DNA of 64,000 nucleotides from Actinoplanes sichuanensis (lineage in GTDB: Bacteria; Actinomycetota; Actinomycetes; Mycobacteriales; Micromonosporaceae): contig NZ_AP028461.1 in the NCBI RefSeq assembly GCF_033097365.1, positions 1,674,001 to 1,738,000 of the forward strand. The letters are read 5' to 3'. Positions 37,665 through 45,706 of the stretch are shown here, one piece after another (the first letter of the stretch is position 1; the number at the start of each line of letters is the position of its first letter). The notes below the pieces were generated by a model. That model was not told the origin of the DNA. It searched no databases and was given only the letters and a program-made list of their open reading frames with translations. Position numbers and translations under genes: made by a program.

Positions 37665-39032
37665 CAGGGCCGTTGCGTTCTCGCGGGCAGGCTCTCTGAG
37701 CTGGGATGATGTCGAGTGATCGGCCTATATGGAGGCGGATGGAGCGGGTGAAGCCCTCAAGGTGATCATGGAGTTCTTGACGCTGCACGACCACCGAGGA
37801 CTCCACCCGCCGATGGCATCATCTCTGATCTGCGTACTGACCGTGACAACCCCTGGCATCGACACGCCACCGCCGCCGGTCACCGACGGTGAACACGGCG
37901 GGCTCCTGGCCGCCGCGAGCCTGGTCCCGGACCCGCGGAATCCTCGCGGGGTGCGATATCCGCTGGCAGCGCTGCTCGCCGTCGCGGTCTGCGCCGTCCT
38001 GGCCGGCGCCACCTCGTTCACGGCGATCGCCGACTGGCTGTACGACCTGGACGAGCCGGACCAGCGACGGCTCGGGTTCGACCGGGGCTTGCCTGCCGGC
38101 ACCACGGTATGGCGACTATTGACCCGGCTCGACGATGCCCTGGTCGGCAGCGTCCTGGCGGGCTGGCTCCGCACCCGCACACCACCGCTCGCCGTTCCCC
38201 GGCCGCGCCGCTACCGGACCGTGATCGCCGTCGACGGCAAGACATTGCGCGGCGCCCGTCTGCCCGACGGGCGTCAAACGCATCTGCTGTCCGCGCTGGA
38301 CACCAGCACCGGCATCGTCCTCGCCCAGGTCACGGTCGATACGAAGAGCAACGAGATCCCGTCGTTCACACCACTGCTCGACGCCGTGGAGAACCTGCTG
38401 GGCAGCCTTACCGGGGTGCTGATAGTCGCCGACGCCCTGCACACCCAGACCGGCCACGCCGAGCAGATCACCCGCCGCGGCGCACACCTGCTACTGCAGG
38501 CCAAAGGCAACCAGCCCGGCCTTCATGCCCAGCTCAAAGCCGTTCCCTGGGCGCAGATCCCGGTCGGTGACCGCACCCGCGAGCGTGGTCACGGCCGCAA
38601 GGAGACCCGCACGGTCAAGGCCGTCACCCTGCAGACCCCGGGCGGGATCGCGTTCCCGCACGCCCGGCAAGCCGTCCGGATCACCCGGACCCGCACCACC
38701 GGCGGCAAGACCAGCCGGGAGACCGCCTATCTGGTCACGTCCCTTCCCGCTGCCGACGCTCAGCCCGCTGACCTGCAGAAGTGGGCCAGATCGGAATGGT
38801 TGATCGAGAACCAGGTCCACAACATCCGAGATGTCACGTTCCGTGAAGATCTTCATCAAGCCCGGACCGGCACCGGACCCGCCGTCATGGCGACACTGCG
38901 TAACACCGCGATCGGCTGGCACCGCATCAACGGCGAAACCAACATCGCCCGCGCCAACCGCCGCGCCGACCGCCGTTCAAACGACCTCATCACGGCCGTG
39001 ACGAGCAGCTACCGGAACATGCAATGACCCTG
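37665..39032 (+). mobile_element. ISAs1-family insertion sequence
   Basis: The element is bounded by imperfect inverted repeats. The left end (37665-37683) begins CAGGGCCGTTGCGTTCTCG. The right end (39014-39032), read inward on the minus strand, is CAGGGTCATTGCATGTTCC. They match at 13 of 19 positions. The right repeat starts inside the transposase 3' end. The flanks (ACCGGGCAG on the left, GCTCGGGGT on the right) show no target duplication, although ISAs1 elements normally make one of 8-10 bp. That suggests a rearrangement at one end after insertion. It separates the toxin/immunity side from a tetR fragment. Confidence 0.8.
37813..39027 (+). CDS. ISAs1-family DDE transposase
   Basis: 404 aa from ATG 37813; an in-frame ATG at 37729 would add 28 residues with no family resemblance. 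Shows the family's N-terminal hydrophobic segment (PLAALLAVAVCAVLAGATSF), the first Asp in VIAVDGKTLRGAR, the second in VLIVADALHTQ, and the C-terminal signature SEWLIENQVHNIRDVTFRED with the catalytic Glu. Length and order are complete, so the enzyme may be functional. It would catalyse movement of the surrounding element. The stop codon overlaps the right inverted repeat. Confidence 0.92.
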   Translation: MASSLICVLTVTTPGIDTPPPPVTDGEHGGLLAAASLVPDPRNPRGVRYPLAALLAVAVCAVLAGATSFTAIADWLYDLDEPDQRRLGFDRGLPAGTTVWRLLTRLDDALVGSVLAGWLRTRTPPLAVPRPRRYRTVIAVDGKTLRGARLPDGRQTHLLSALDTSTGIVLAQVTVDTKSNEIPSFTPLLDAVENLLGSLTGVLIVADALHTQTGHAEQITRRGAHLLLQAKGNQPGLHAQLKAVPWAQIPVGDRTRERGHGRKETRTVKAVTLQTPGGIAFPHARQAVRITRTRTTGGKTSRETAYLVTSLPAADAQPADLQKWARSEWLIENQVHNIRDVTFREDLHQARTGTGPAVMATLRNTAIGWHRINGETNIARANRRADRRSNDLITAVTSSYRNMQ

Positions 39033-39034
39033 GC

Positions 39035-39186
39035 TCGGGGTCGGTGGCCGCGTTTCGGAGGATGTCCAGCAGGTGGGCCGCGCGCCGCAGCACCTCGCCT
39101 ACGCCTTCGACCTGCAATGCGATCTGGCGATGCGGATCCGGCTCGGCCAGGGCGGCATGAACCCAGGGACGGTCGAGCATCGAGAT
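39035..39186 (-). pseudogene. Internal fragment of a tetR gene
   Basis: About 150 bp align, with roughly one mismatch per ten bases, to 40801-40952 inside the complete tetR gene, in the same orientation (offset 1,766 bp). On the minus strand it encodes DRPWVHAALAEPDPHRQ, QVEGVGEVLRRAA and NAATDPE. There is no start, no HTH part and no proper end. It begins 2 bp after the right end of the insertion sequence. It marks a past duplication or recombination at this border. Confidence 0.85.
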
Positions 39187-39226
39187 AAGTCCGTGTACGG
39201 AATGTTGAACTTCGGAAGGCGCTAGC

Positions 39227-39616
39227 ATGCGGACTGTTGTTTTCAAGTACCGGGAGACCGTGGCATGGGGTATGCGTGTCGCCCTGACCGCGAGTGGCTC
39301 ACTGTCCGATCGAGTTTCCGGCCTGTCTGGCACGGTGTTCCGTGTCGACACTGCGACCGCGAATGTCGGCGGGCCCGCATTGGACGCTTTGCATTCCGGG
39401 TTTCGGATGATGGAGGACGCTTTTCGCAGGCGCCACGGTGATCGTGGCGCCGAGATCATGGTCCATTCGGTCGACTTCGTAGTGACCGACTTCCAGGACG
39501 AGGCGGTAACGGCGGCGGTCATCTCGTGGGTTGTCGAGGAATTCGACTTGGAGCCAGTCCGGGTGGCGGTTCACTACTCACGGCCGACGGGGAGGTACGA
39601 GTTCGAGTTCGGCTAG
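39227..39616 (+). CDS. Small hypothetical protein, candidate orphan immunity protein (129 aa)
   Basis: ATG 39227 has a good ribosome site (GGAAGG, 7 nt upstream). The 129-aa product has alternating beta-like segments (MRTVVFKYRE, VSGLSGTVFRVD, MVHSVDFVVTDF) and a final RVAVHYSRPTGRYEFEF. No signal peptide, no membrane helix, no recognised family. Size, solubility and position between a toxin/immunity pair and a tetR duplication resemble the orphan immunity genes often left downstream of polymorphic toxins. That role is inference. Confidence 0.6.
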   Translation: MRTVVFKYRETVAWGMRVALTASGSLSDRVSGLSGTVFRVDTATANVGGPALDALHSGFRMMEDAFRRRHGDRGAEIMVHSVDFVVTDFQDEAVTAAVISWVVEEFDLEPVRVAVHYSRPTGRYEFEFG

Positions 39617-39700
39617 GGCCTGCGGGGGGATCCGATCGATGACGTATTCGAGGAGGCCGCTGAGGGCCCCTCGGGCTTCGGCCTTTGGCATGATGCGACG

Positions 39701-40186
39701 GTGGAACCTGCTCTCCAAGCCCTGCTGAAGACGTTCGTGAGCGGCGAAGTGCAGGCTGCCACGCCCCTTCCTCAAGTCCTGGCCGACCTCGGGTGGCGCG
39801 TTGCCGGCAGACAAGCCGGCAACTGGGAGGAGTGGGGGCACGGCGACCTTCAAGGGGTCCGGGAGAGGTTCGGCGCGGTCGACGGATTTCGGGTGCCTGT
39901 GCTTCTCGTCGATCCGGAGGAGGGCGCCGACTTCGATGCTCTCTATGAGCGATTCGAAGGCGAGTTCGATCGCCTGGTCGCTTCGGCCGAAGATTGCCTC
40001 GGGGTGCCGTGCTTGAAATCCGAGTACGATGATCCGCCACTGCCGGTGCCCGGCCAGTTCGATCGTGCCGCTGTGTGGTCGATGGCGCCGTGGTCGCTAA
40101 TGGTCTCTTTCCAGCACGAGGACAAGGAAGTCCCCTTGCGCCTGTCGATGTGGATCTTCGCGGGAACCATCAGTGGGCTTCCGTGA
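39701..40186 (+). CDS. Hypothetical protein, candidate orphan immunity protein (161 aa)
   Basis: GTG 39701 is used as the first start in frame; no convincing Shine-Dalgarno is visible, so the start is uncertain. The 161-aa product is acidic and soluble: LADLGWRVAGRQAGNWEEWGH, VDGFRVPVLLVDPEEG, FDALYERFEGEFDRL, ending LSMWIFAGTISGLP. I do not recognise the family. Many immunity proteins of RHS/CDI toxins look like this: small, acidic, Trp-rich. The neighbourhood supports that reading without proving it. Confidence 0.55.
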   Translation: MEPALQALLKTFVSGEVQAATPLPQVLADLGWRVAGRQAGNWEEWGHGDLQGVRERFGAVDGFRVPVLLVDPEEGADFDALYERFEGEFDRLVASAEDCLGVPCLKSEYDDPPLPVPGQFDRAAVWSMAPWSLMVSFQHEDKEVPLRLSMWIFAGTISGLP

Positions 40187-40207
40187 GCTCCGAGGTTGAG
40201 TACTGGT

Positions 40208-40565
40208 ATGTCCTACAACCAAGACCTGGGCCGCAGCCTTCTGGGTCGGCTGTCGCCGACCGCTCGGCGGCGGGGCGGCTGACGGCGATGCCGGTGAGGT
40301 CCTGGACCGTCTGTATGCCTACACCGTTGCGGACTACCTGGAGGTCGACCGGTGTGGGCCGTCCGCCAAGCCTTTCGCTGACCTCAAAACCGACCGGCAA
40401 GTCGCGGATCTTCGTTATCTCGCTGCCCCGGACCGCCAGGTGGACGGTGCTGCAATCGAGTGGATGAGGAGCGGCTCGACAGATCTTCGCAACGGATACG
40501 CGGGGCGAATCCGCGAGATTCTCGTGTGTGGGCGGGCGACGTCGGAATGGGAGTATTCCCCGATC
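40208..40565 (+). pseudogene. Degenerate small gene, probably frameshifted
   Basis: An ATG at 40208 opens a short frame (MSYNQDLGRSLLGRLSP) that stops soon after. Another frame continues with protein-like composition (GEVLDRLYAYTVADYLEVD, then KPFADLKTDRQVADLRYLAA, then NGYAGRIREILVCG) up to the 3' end of the tetR gene. A single frameshift near 40260 would join them into a protein of ~120 aa. The tail runs into opposite-strand tetR, so the original 3' end is probably lost. Family unknown. Confidence 0.4.
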
Positions 40566-41180
40566 TCAGGCTATGAGGGTGCGGGTCAGGCAGTCGGCGG
40601 CCCAGGTGCGCCAGCGGTGGTGTGGCCAGCCCAGGTGGTCCACGAGCAGCAGATATGTTTCGGGGGAGAGTAGGGCCACCGCGGTGTCGGCGGCGGCCGT
40701 CACGTCCGTACGCAATGGGGCTTTTGTAGTGAGGGATTCGGCGAAGGTTCGCTGGACCTCGCGGTGATGGTTGATGCTCGTTGCGCAGACCTCGGCCAAC
40801 TCGGGGTCGGTGGCCGCGTTTCGGATGATGTCCAGCAGGCGGGCCGCGCGCCGTAACACCTCGCCCACGCCCTCGACCTGCAAGGCGATCTGGCGATGCG
40901 GATCCGGCTCGGCCAGAGCCGCGTGCACCCACGGGCGATCGAGCGTCGGGATCGGCTCGTCGTCGCCGGCGATGGCCTGATCGAGGGCCGCGACCAGGAC
41001 CGCCCGCTTGTTGCCGAACGAGTAGTAGATCGTCTGCTCGCTCACCCCGGCCGCCGCCGCGATGGCGTTGATGCTGGTCGTCGCATACCCGGACGCGGTG
41101 AACGTCGCCGTGGCGGCGGCGATGATGCGGGCTCGGGTGGCTCGGGCGCGTTCGGTCCGGCCGTCGGTTTTTCCGGTCAC
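40566..41180 (-). CDS. TetR/AcrR-family transcriptional regulator
   Basis: 204 aa, GTG start at 41180. The N-terminal HTH is typical: RARIIAAATATFTASGYATTSINAIAAAAGVSEQTIYYSFGNK, given here only as the family pattern at residues ~17-58, with the recognition helix at VSEQTIYYSF. The C-terminal ligand domain is variable, as usual. It is divergent from the saccharopine-dehydrogenase-like gene with only 41 bp between starts, the classic arrangement of a TetR repressor and its target, so it probably represses that gene and itself. An internal fragment of this gene is duplicated at 39035-39186. Confidence 0.93.
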   Translation of the reverse strand: MTGKTDGRTERARATRARIIAAATATFTASGYATTSINAIAAAAGVSEQTIYYSFGNKRAVLVAALDQAIAGDDEPIPTLDRPWVHAALAEPDPHRQIALQVEGVGEVLRRAARLLDIIRNAATDPELAEVCATSINHHREVQRTFAESLTTKAPLRTDVTAAADTAVALLSPETYLLLVDHLGWPHHRWRTWAADCLTRTLIA

Positions 41181-41221
41181 AGCACTTGACTATAGCGGCA
41201 CTACAAAAACATTCTTAGAGC
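41181..41221 (+). promoter_or_regulatory. Divergent promoter/operator region, tetR and oxidoreductase
   Basis: This 41-bp gap is AT-richer than its surroundings and contains TTGACT (41186-41191), a good -35 hexamer for the rightward gene; no convincing -10 follows at standard spacing. Both promoters and the TetR operator must lie here or overlap the starts. Confidence 0.4.
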
Positions 41222-42265
41222 ATGACTACAAAAACCTTGATCGTCGGTGGGTACGGCGCAGTCGGTCGGGAGGCCGCCGCCGGGCTGGCCGGGCACACCG
41301 AGGTCGTCGTCGCCGGCCGCAACCCGGACCAGGCGAAACATCCCACCGCGATCCGCCTCGACCTGCGTGACCCCGAACAGATCGACGCTGCCCTCGACGG
41401 GGTCGACGCCGTGCTGATGTGTGTCGAGACCGGCAACGCCCACCTCGCCCGAGCGTGCCTGGCCCGCGGCATCGGCTACGCCGACGTCACCGCCACCCCG
41501 TCAGTGATCGCCGACCTGGAGCAGGCCGGTGGCCGGGAAAAGAGCGGCGGGGAGAAGAGCGGCCGGGAGAATAGCGGGCCGGAGGTGCCCGGCAGCGGAA
41601 CGGCGGCCGCCGTGCTCAGCGTCGGCATCGCCCCCGGCGTCACCAACCTGCTGGCCAGCCACGTCAGCACCCTCGCCCCCGGCGAGCCGGTCCGGATCGG
41701 GGTGCTGCTCGGCTCGGGGGAGCGCCACGGCACCGCCGCCGTCGCCTGGACCGTCGACGGCCTCGGACAGGAACAGGGCTCCTGGACGGCCGACTTCCCC
41801 GCCCCGTTCGGGCGCCGGACCGTGCACCGGTTCCCCTTCTCCGACCAGCACACCCTCAAGCTGCCCGACGTCCGTACCGGATTGGCTCTCGACTCGCGGT
41901 CCTCGACCGCGCTGCTCGGCGCCGCCAACCGGCCCGGCGTCGCGAAGTTCCTCAAACGCCCCGCGATGCGGCCGCTGACCGACCGGATCTTCGGCGGCCT
42001 CCACCTGGGCTCCGACGGATTCGCGGTGATCGCCGAGGCCGGCGGCCTGCGGGCGTCGTTCACCGGCCACGGCCAGAGCCGGGCCACCGGCCTGGTCGCC
42101 GCCCAGGTGATCCGCCGCCTGCCGGAGCTACGCCCCGGGATCGCCCACCTGGAAGACCTGGTCGACCCCACCGAGTTCCTGACCGCCTTGACCGGCGACG
42201 GGTTCCAGCTGGAGCTCCCGCAGCACGCGGACCACCGCGGCGACGTTCGGCCGGTGCTCGGCTGA
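41222..42265 (+). CDS. Saccharopine-dehydrogenase-family NAD(P)-binding oxidoreductase
   Basis: 347 aa with an N-terminal Rossmann motif (VGGYGAVG, residues 8-15), then AGRNPDQAKH and LDLRDPEQIDAALDGVDAVL, matching the saccharopine dehydrogenase NAD-binding domain. The second half (SVGIAPGVTNLLASH, then GSGERHGTAAVAWTVDG) matches the short members of the family often called trans-acting enoyl reductase-like. A low-complexity insert (GGREKSGGEKSGRENSG) encoded by three 15-bp tandem repeats (41531-41575) lies between the halves. The reaction is unknown. Being next to a lysine-degradation operon is suggestive, but control is probably by the divergent TetR. Its 3' end overlaps the convergent lysR gene by 138 bp. 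Confidence 0.88.
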   Translation: MTTKTLIVGGYGAVGREAAAGLAGHTEVVVAGRNPDQAKHPTAIRLDLRDPEQIDAALDGVDAVLMCVETGNAHLARACLARGIGYADVTATPSVIADLEQAGGREKSGGEKSGRENSGPEVPGSGTAAAVLSVGIAPGVTNLLASHVSTLAPGEPVRIGVLLGSGERHGTAAVAWTVDGLGQEQGSWTADFPAPFGRRTVHRFPFSDQHTLKLPDVRTGLALDSRSSTALLGAANRPGVAKFLKRPAMRPLTDRIFGGLHLGSDGFAVIAEAGGLRASFTGHGQSRATGLVAAQVIRRLPELRPGIAHLEDLVDPTEFLTALTGDGFQLELPQHADHRGDVRPVLG

Positions 42266-43096
42266 CGACCGGATCACCGCCACGATGTGCCGCTCGAACG
42301 GCTCCACGAGCGGCCGCACGTCGAACCGGGACGGCCGTAACCGCAGCATCAGGTCGGTCACCGTGCTCAGCCCGATCCCGGCCTCGACGAGCGCCAGCGA
42401 CACCGCCGTGTCGACCACCTCGTGCCGCAGCTCCGGCTCGATCCCGGCGCGCCGACAGACCGTACGGATCGCCAGGCCGTAATGGGTGTCCTCGGGCGGC
42501 AGGATCCAGCCGAGCGGAGGCCCGGTCCGGGCCAGGCTCACCGGCCCCGGCGGCAGCGTCCCGATCGGGGCGGCCAGAAAGAAGCGCTCCCGGTACAGCA
42601 GCATCACCCGCAGTGACGGGTCCCGGCGGATCGGCACGTCCGGGTACTCCAGGCCGACGGCGAGGTCGACCGCCCCGGAGGCGACCGTGTCGTAGACGTC
42701 GTCGACGACCAGCTCCCGGCTGCGGACCACCAGGTCGGGGTGGCTGCGGCCGAGCCGGGCGAGCAGCACCGGAAGGATCTCGGCCGCCGCCGTCGCGAAC
42801 ACCGCCATCTGCAACTCCCCGGCGACCCGGCCGGCGCTGCGTTCGAGCGCGGCCGTCGCGGCCGCCTCGATGTCGAGGATCTGCTGGGCGTGGCCGGCGA
42901 ACGCCAGCCCGGCGTCGGTGAGCTCGACCCGCCGCCCCACCCGCCGCAGCAGGGGCACCCCGGCCGCCCGCTCCAGGGCCGCGAGCTGCTGGGAGATCGC
43001 CCCGGGGGTGTAGCCGAGCGCGCCCGCGACCGCGGTGACCGTGCCGAGGCGGCGCAACTCGACGAGCGACCGCAGCTGCACACTCGTCCAGTCCAT
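42128..43096 (-). CDS. LysR-family regulator of the lysine-catabolism operon
   Basis: 322 aa. N-terminal HTH LRSLVELRRLGTVTAVAGALG, YTPGAISQQLAALE and the following LTDAGLAFAGHAQQIL are typical of LysR. The rest is the substrate-binding domain (YPDVPIRRDP, RERFFLAAPIG, VEAGIGLSTVTDLML). It is divergent from the amine oxidase gene with 72 bp between starts, so it most likely activates or represses that three-gene operon. The C-terminal ~45 residues are encoded opposite the 3' end of the saccharopine-dehydrogenase-like gene and look non-homologous (QGGQELGGVDQVFQV), as if the original stop had been lost. Confidence 0.92.
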   Translation of the reverse strand: MDWTSVQLRSLVELRRLGTVTAVAGALGYTPGAISQQLAALERAAGVPLLRRVGRRVELTDAGLAFAGHAQQILDIEAAATAALERSAGRVAGELQMAVFATAAAEILPVLLARLGRSHPDLVVRSRELVVDDVYDTVASGAVDLAVGLEYPDVPIRRDPSLRVMLLYRERFFLAAPIGTLPPGPVSLARTGPPLGWILPPEDTHYGLAIRTVCRRAGIEPELRHEVVDTAVSLALVEAGIGLSTVTDLMLRLRPSRFDVRPLVEPFERHIVAVIRSSAEHRPNVAAVVRVLRELQLEPVAGQGGQELGGVDQVFQVGDPGA

Positions 43097-43168
43097 ATAG
43101 AAAAGCTAAAGGATTTCGTCGGCAAATCAGGAATGGACGTCAACGAAGCGTGCGGCCGACCATGAGAC

Positions 43169-44299
43169 ATGGGCAAGGTCGTGATCATCGGCGGCGGTGC
43201 GATCGGCACCAGCATCGCCTTCCATCTGGCCGAGGCGGGCGTACGCGATGTCGTGCTCCTGGAACGCGGCGAACTCGGCGCCGGCTCCACCTGCAAGGCG
43301 GCGGGCGGCGTCCGCGCGCAGTTCTCCGACCGGATCAACATCGAGCTCGGCGCCCGCAGCCTGGCCGCGTTCGGGCGGTTCGCCGAGCATCCGGGGCAGG
43401 AGATCGACCTGCACCGGGTCGGCTACCTGTTCCTGCTGTCCACCCCGGAGGACGTCAAGTCGTTCGAGGCGGACGTCGAACTCCAGAACGAGCTCGGCGT
43501 CGACAGTCGCATGATCGACGTCGCCGAGGCCAAGGCCCTGTCCCCGTTGATCGACACCGACGGGCTGCTGGCCGCCGCCTGGTCACCCGACGACGGGCAC
43601 TGCACCCCGGAGTCGGTGGTGCTCGGCTACGCCACGGGAGCCCGTCGGCACGGCGCGACCGTGCTGACCGGGGTCACGGTCACCGGCATCGACACGGCCG
43701 GCGGCGAGATGCGTACCGTGCACACCGACCGCGGCCCGATCGACGCCGACGCCGTCATCTGTGCGGCGGGCGCCTGGTCGGCGGCGGTCGGCGCGATGGC
43801 CGGCGTCGATCTGCCGGTCACCCCGCTGCGCCGGCAGATCATCTTCACCGAACCGATGCCCGAGCTGACCGGGGTCGTGCCGTTCACCATCGACTTCGCC
43901 TCGACCTTCTACTTCCACCGGGAGGGCCGTGGTCTGCTGATGGGCATGTCCGACCCGGAGCAGGAACCCGGCTTCCACCTCGACTACACCGACGAGTGGT
44001 TGCCCCGGTTCGGCGCGGCGATGGGCCGGCGCGCGCCGGGCCTGCTCGACGTGGGCCTGGGCCACGGCTGGGCCGGGCTGTACGAGGTGACCCCCGACCA
44101 CAACGCGATCATCGGCCGGACCGGGAACTTCCTGTACGCGACGGGCTTCTCCGGCCACGGGTTCCTGCAGGCGCCCGCCGTCGGCGAGGTGATCCGCGAC
44201 CTCTACCTGGACCGGGAGCCGTTCGTCGATGTGGCCCCGCTGTCCGTCGACCGTTTCGCCGCCGGAGCGCTCGGCCGCCCGGAAACGCACATCGTCTGA
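43169..44299 (+). CDS. FAD-dependent amine oxidase (DAO family), probable pipecolate/sarcosine-oxidase-type
   Basis: 376 aa. FAD-binding GGGAIGTS near residue 8, then LLERGELGAGSTCKAAGG typical of the DAO/sarcosine oxidase beta family, and C-terminal GLYEVTPDHNAIIGR and ATGFSGHGFLQAPAVGE. Such enzymes oxidise secondary or alpha amines with O2. With the next two genes it suggests oxidation of L-pipecolate to piperideine-6-carboxylate, the precursor of aminoadipate semialdehyde, as in the Pseudomonas AmaA route, although AmaA orthology is not proven. First gene of a tight operon (9 bp to the next gene), behind the divergent lysR. Confidence 0.85.
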   Translation: MGKVVIIGGGAIGTSIAFHLAEAGVRDVVLLERGELGAGSTCKAAGGVRAQFSDRINIELGARSLAAFGRFAEHPGQEIDLHRVGYLFLLSTPEDVKSFEADVELQNELGVDSRMIDVAEAKALSPLIDTDGLLAAAWSPDDGHCTPESVVLGYATGARRHGATVLTGVTVTGIDTAGGEMRTVHTDRGPIDADAVICAAGAWSAAVGAMAGVDLPVTPLRRQIIFTEPMPELTGVVPFTIDFASTFYFHREGRGLLMGMSDPEQEPGFHLDYTDEWLPRFGAAMGRRAPGLLDVGLGHGWAGLYEVTPDHNAIIGRTGNFLYATGFSGHGFLQAPAVGEVIRDLYLDREPFVDVAPLSVDRFAAGALGRPETHIV

Positions 44300-44308
44300 G
44301 GGGACCCG

Positions 44309-45706
44309 ATGAGCATCATCGAGCAATGGGAGCTGCGGGCCCGATTCGCCCGGAGCCTCTCCACCATGTACGGCCGGGAGGTGCCCGCCTACAACACGCT
44401 CGTCGAGGTCTCCGAGGAGGTCAACCGGGACGTCGTCGGCCGCGACGGTGACCGGGCCCAACGGCTCGGCACGATCGACCGGATCACCGCCGAGCGGCAC
44501 GGCGCCATCCGGGTCGGCACCCCGGCCGAGCTGGCCCAGGTCGCCCGGATCTTCGGCGCCCTCGGCATGCACCCGGTCGGCTTCTACGACCTGCGTGAGG
44601 CGGCGAAGAGCGCCGTCCCGGTGATCTCCACCGCGTTCCGGCCGGTCGACGCCGACGAGCTGGCCCGCAACCCGTTCCGGGTCTTCACCTCGATGCTCAC
44701 CCCGGCCGATCCGCGGTTCTTCAGCGCCGACCTGCGCGCCCGGCTGGAGGCCTTCCTCGCCGCCCGGCAGCTGTTCGGCCCCGAACTGCTGGCCCTCGCC
44801 GGCCGTGCCGAAGCCGAACAGGGCCTGCCCGAGGCCGACGCCGAACGGTTCCTCGAACTCGCCGTCCAGGCCTTCGAACTCTCCCCGGAACCCGTCGACC
44901 GCGCCTGGTACGCCGAACTCGAGGCCGTCTCCGCGGTCGCCGCCGACATCGGGGGAGTCCGCAGCACGCACATCAACCACCTCACCCCGCGGGTGCTCGA
45001 CATCGACGACCTGTACCGGCGGATGACCGAACGCGGCATCGAGATGATCGACACCATCCAGGGCCCGCCGTTGTGGCGCGGCCCCGACGTGCTGCTGCGC
45101 CAGACCTCCTTCCGGGCGCTGGCCGAGCCGCGCGCGATGCGCGAGGCCGACGGCCGGATCGACACCGGTGCGTTGCGGGTCCGGTTCGGCGAGGTCGAGG
45201 CACGCGGCGTGGCCCTCACCCCGCAAGGCCGCGAGTTGTACGACCAACTGCTGACCGAGATCGACAGGAGGCTGGCCGACAGCACCGGGCGCAGCCGGGC
45301 CGACATCGCCGTCGAGGTCTGGGAGCAGGGCCTGCCCGACACCGAAGCCGGCCTGCGCGAGCAGGAGCTCGCGTACTTCACCTACACGGTCAACCCGGCG
45401 CGCCCCGGCGGCGTACCCCCGGAAAGCCTCTCCGAACTGGTCGGACAGGGCTGGGTGACGGCCACGCCGATCGTCTACGAGGACTTCCTGCCCCGCTCGG
45501 CGGCCGGGATCTTCCAGTCCAACCTCAGCGGCGAGGGCAGCCGCGACACGCTCGCCGAGGGTGTCGGCTACGACCAGGACTGGCTCGCCGCAGCGATAGA
45601 CCGCGACATTCGAAACCCCTTCCATCTGTACGCACGTGAGCAGGCCGATTCCGTCGAAGCGGTCGCCGCGCACCTGAACCTGACGACGCTGAAGGACATC
45701 CGATGA
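44309..45706 (+). CDS. 2-oxoadipate dioxygenase/decarboxylase, HglS/DUF1338 family
   Basis: 465 aa, ATG preceded by GAGGGG. The DUF1338 family includes Pseudomonas putida HglS, an Fe(II) enzyme that converts 2-oxoadipate and O2 to D-2-hydroxyglutarate and CO2. Conserved features seen: ERHGAIR (His64 and Arg68, the same 4-residue spacing as the HglS metal-ligand His and substrate Arg), THINHLTPR (His221/His224), and RFGEVEARG (Glu295 or Glu297 as the Glu ligand). Length is normal for the long form. The stop overlaps the next start (ATGA), so it is coupled to the aldehyde dehydrogenase. The 2-oxoadipate would arise by transamination of 2-aminoadipate; the aminotransferase is not in the window. 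Confidence 0.9.
   Translation: MSIIEQWELRARFARSLSTMYGREVPAYNTLVEVSEEVNRDVVGRDGDRAQRLGTIDRITAERHGAIRVGTPAELAQVARIFGALGMHPVGFYDLREAAKSAVPVISTAFRPVDADELARNPFRVFTSMLTPADPRFFSADLRARLEAFLAARQLFGPELLALAGRAEAEQGLPEADAERFLELAVQAFELSPEPVDRAWYAELEAVSAVAADIGGVRSTHINHLTPRVLDIDDLYRRMTERGIEMIDTIQGPPLWRGPDVLLRQTSFRALAEPRAMREADGRIDTGALRVRFGEVEARGVALTPQGRELYDQLLTEIDRRLADSTGRSRADIAVEVWEQGLPDTEAGLREQELAYFTYTVNPARPGGVPPESLSELVGQGWVTATPIVYEDFLPRSAAGIFQSNLSGEGSRDTLAEGVGYDQDWLAAAIDRDIRNPFHLYAREQADSVEAVAAHLNLTTLKDIR

Noticed and set aside
39519..40040. 173-aa frame on the minus strand between the orphan genes
   Set aside because: Arg/Pro/Ser-rich shadow opposite the 161-aa gene, without ribosome site.
43150..44451. 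433-aa overlapping frame over the amine oxidase gene
   Set aside because: Arg-rich shadow in another frame; the FAD oxidase frame has all family motifs.
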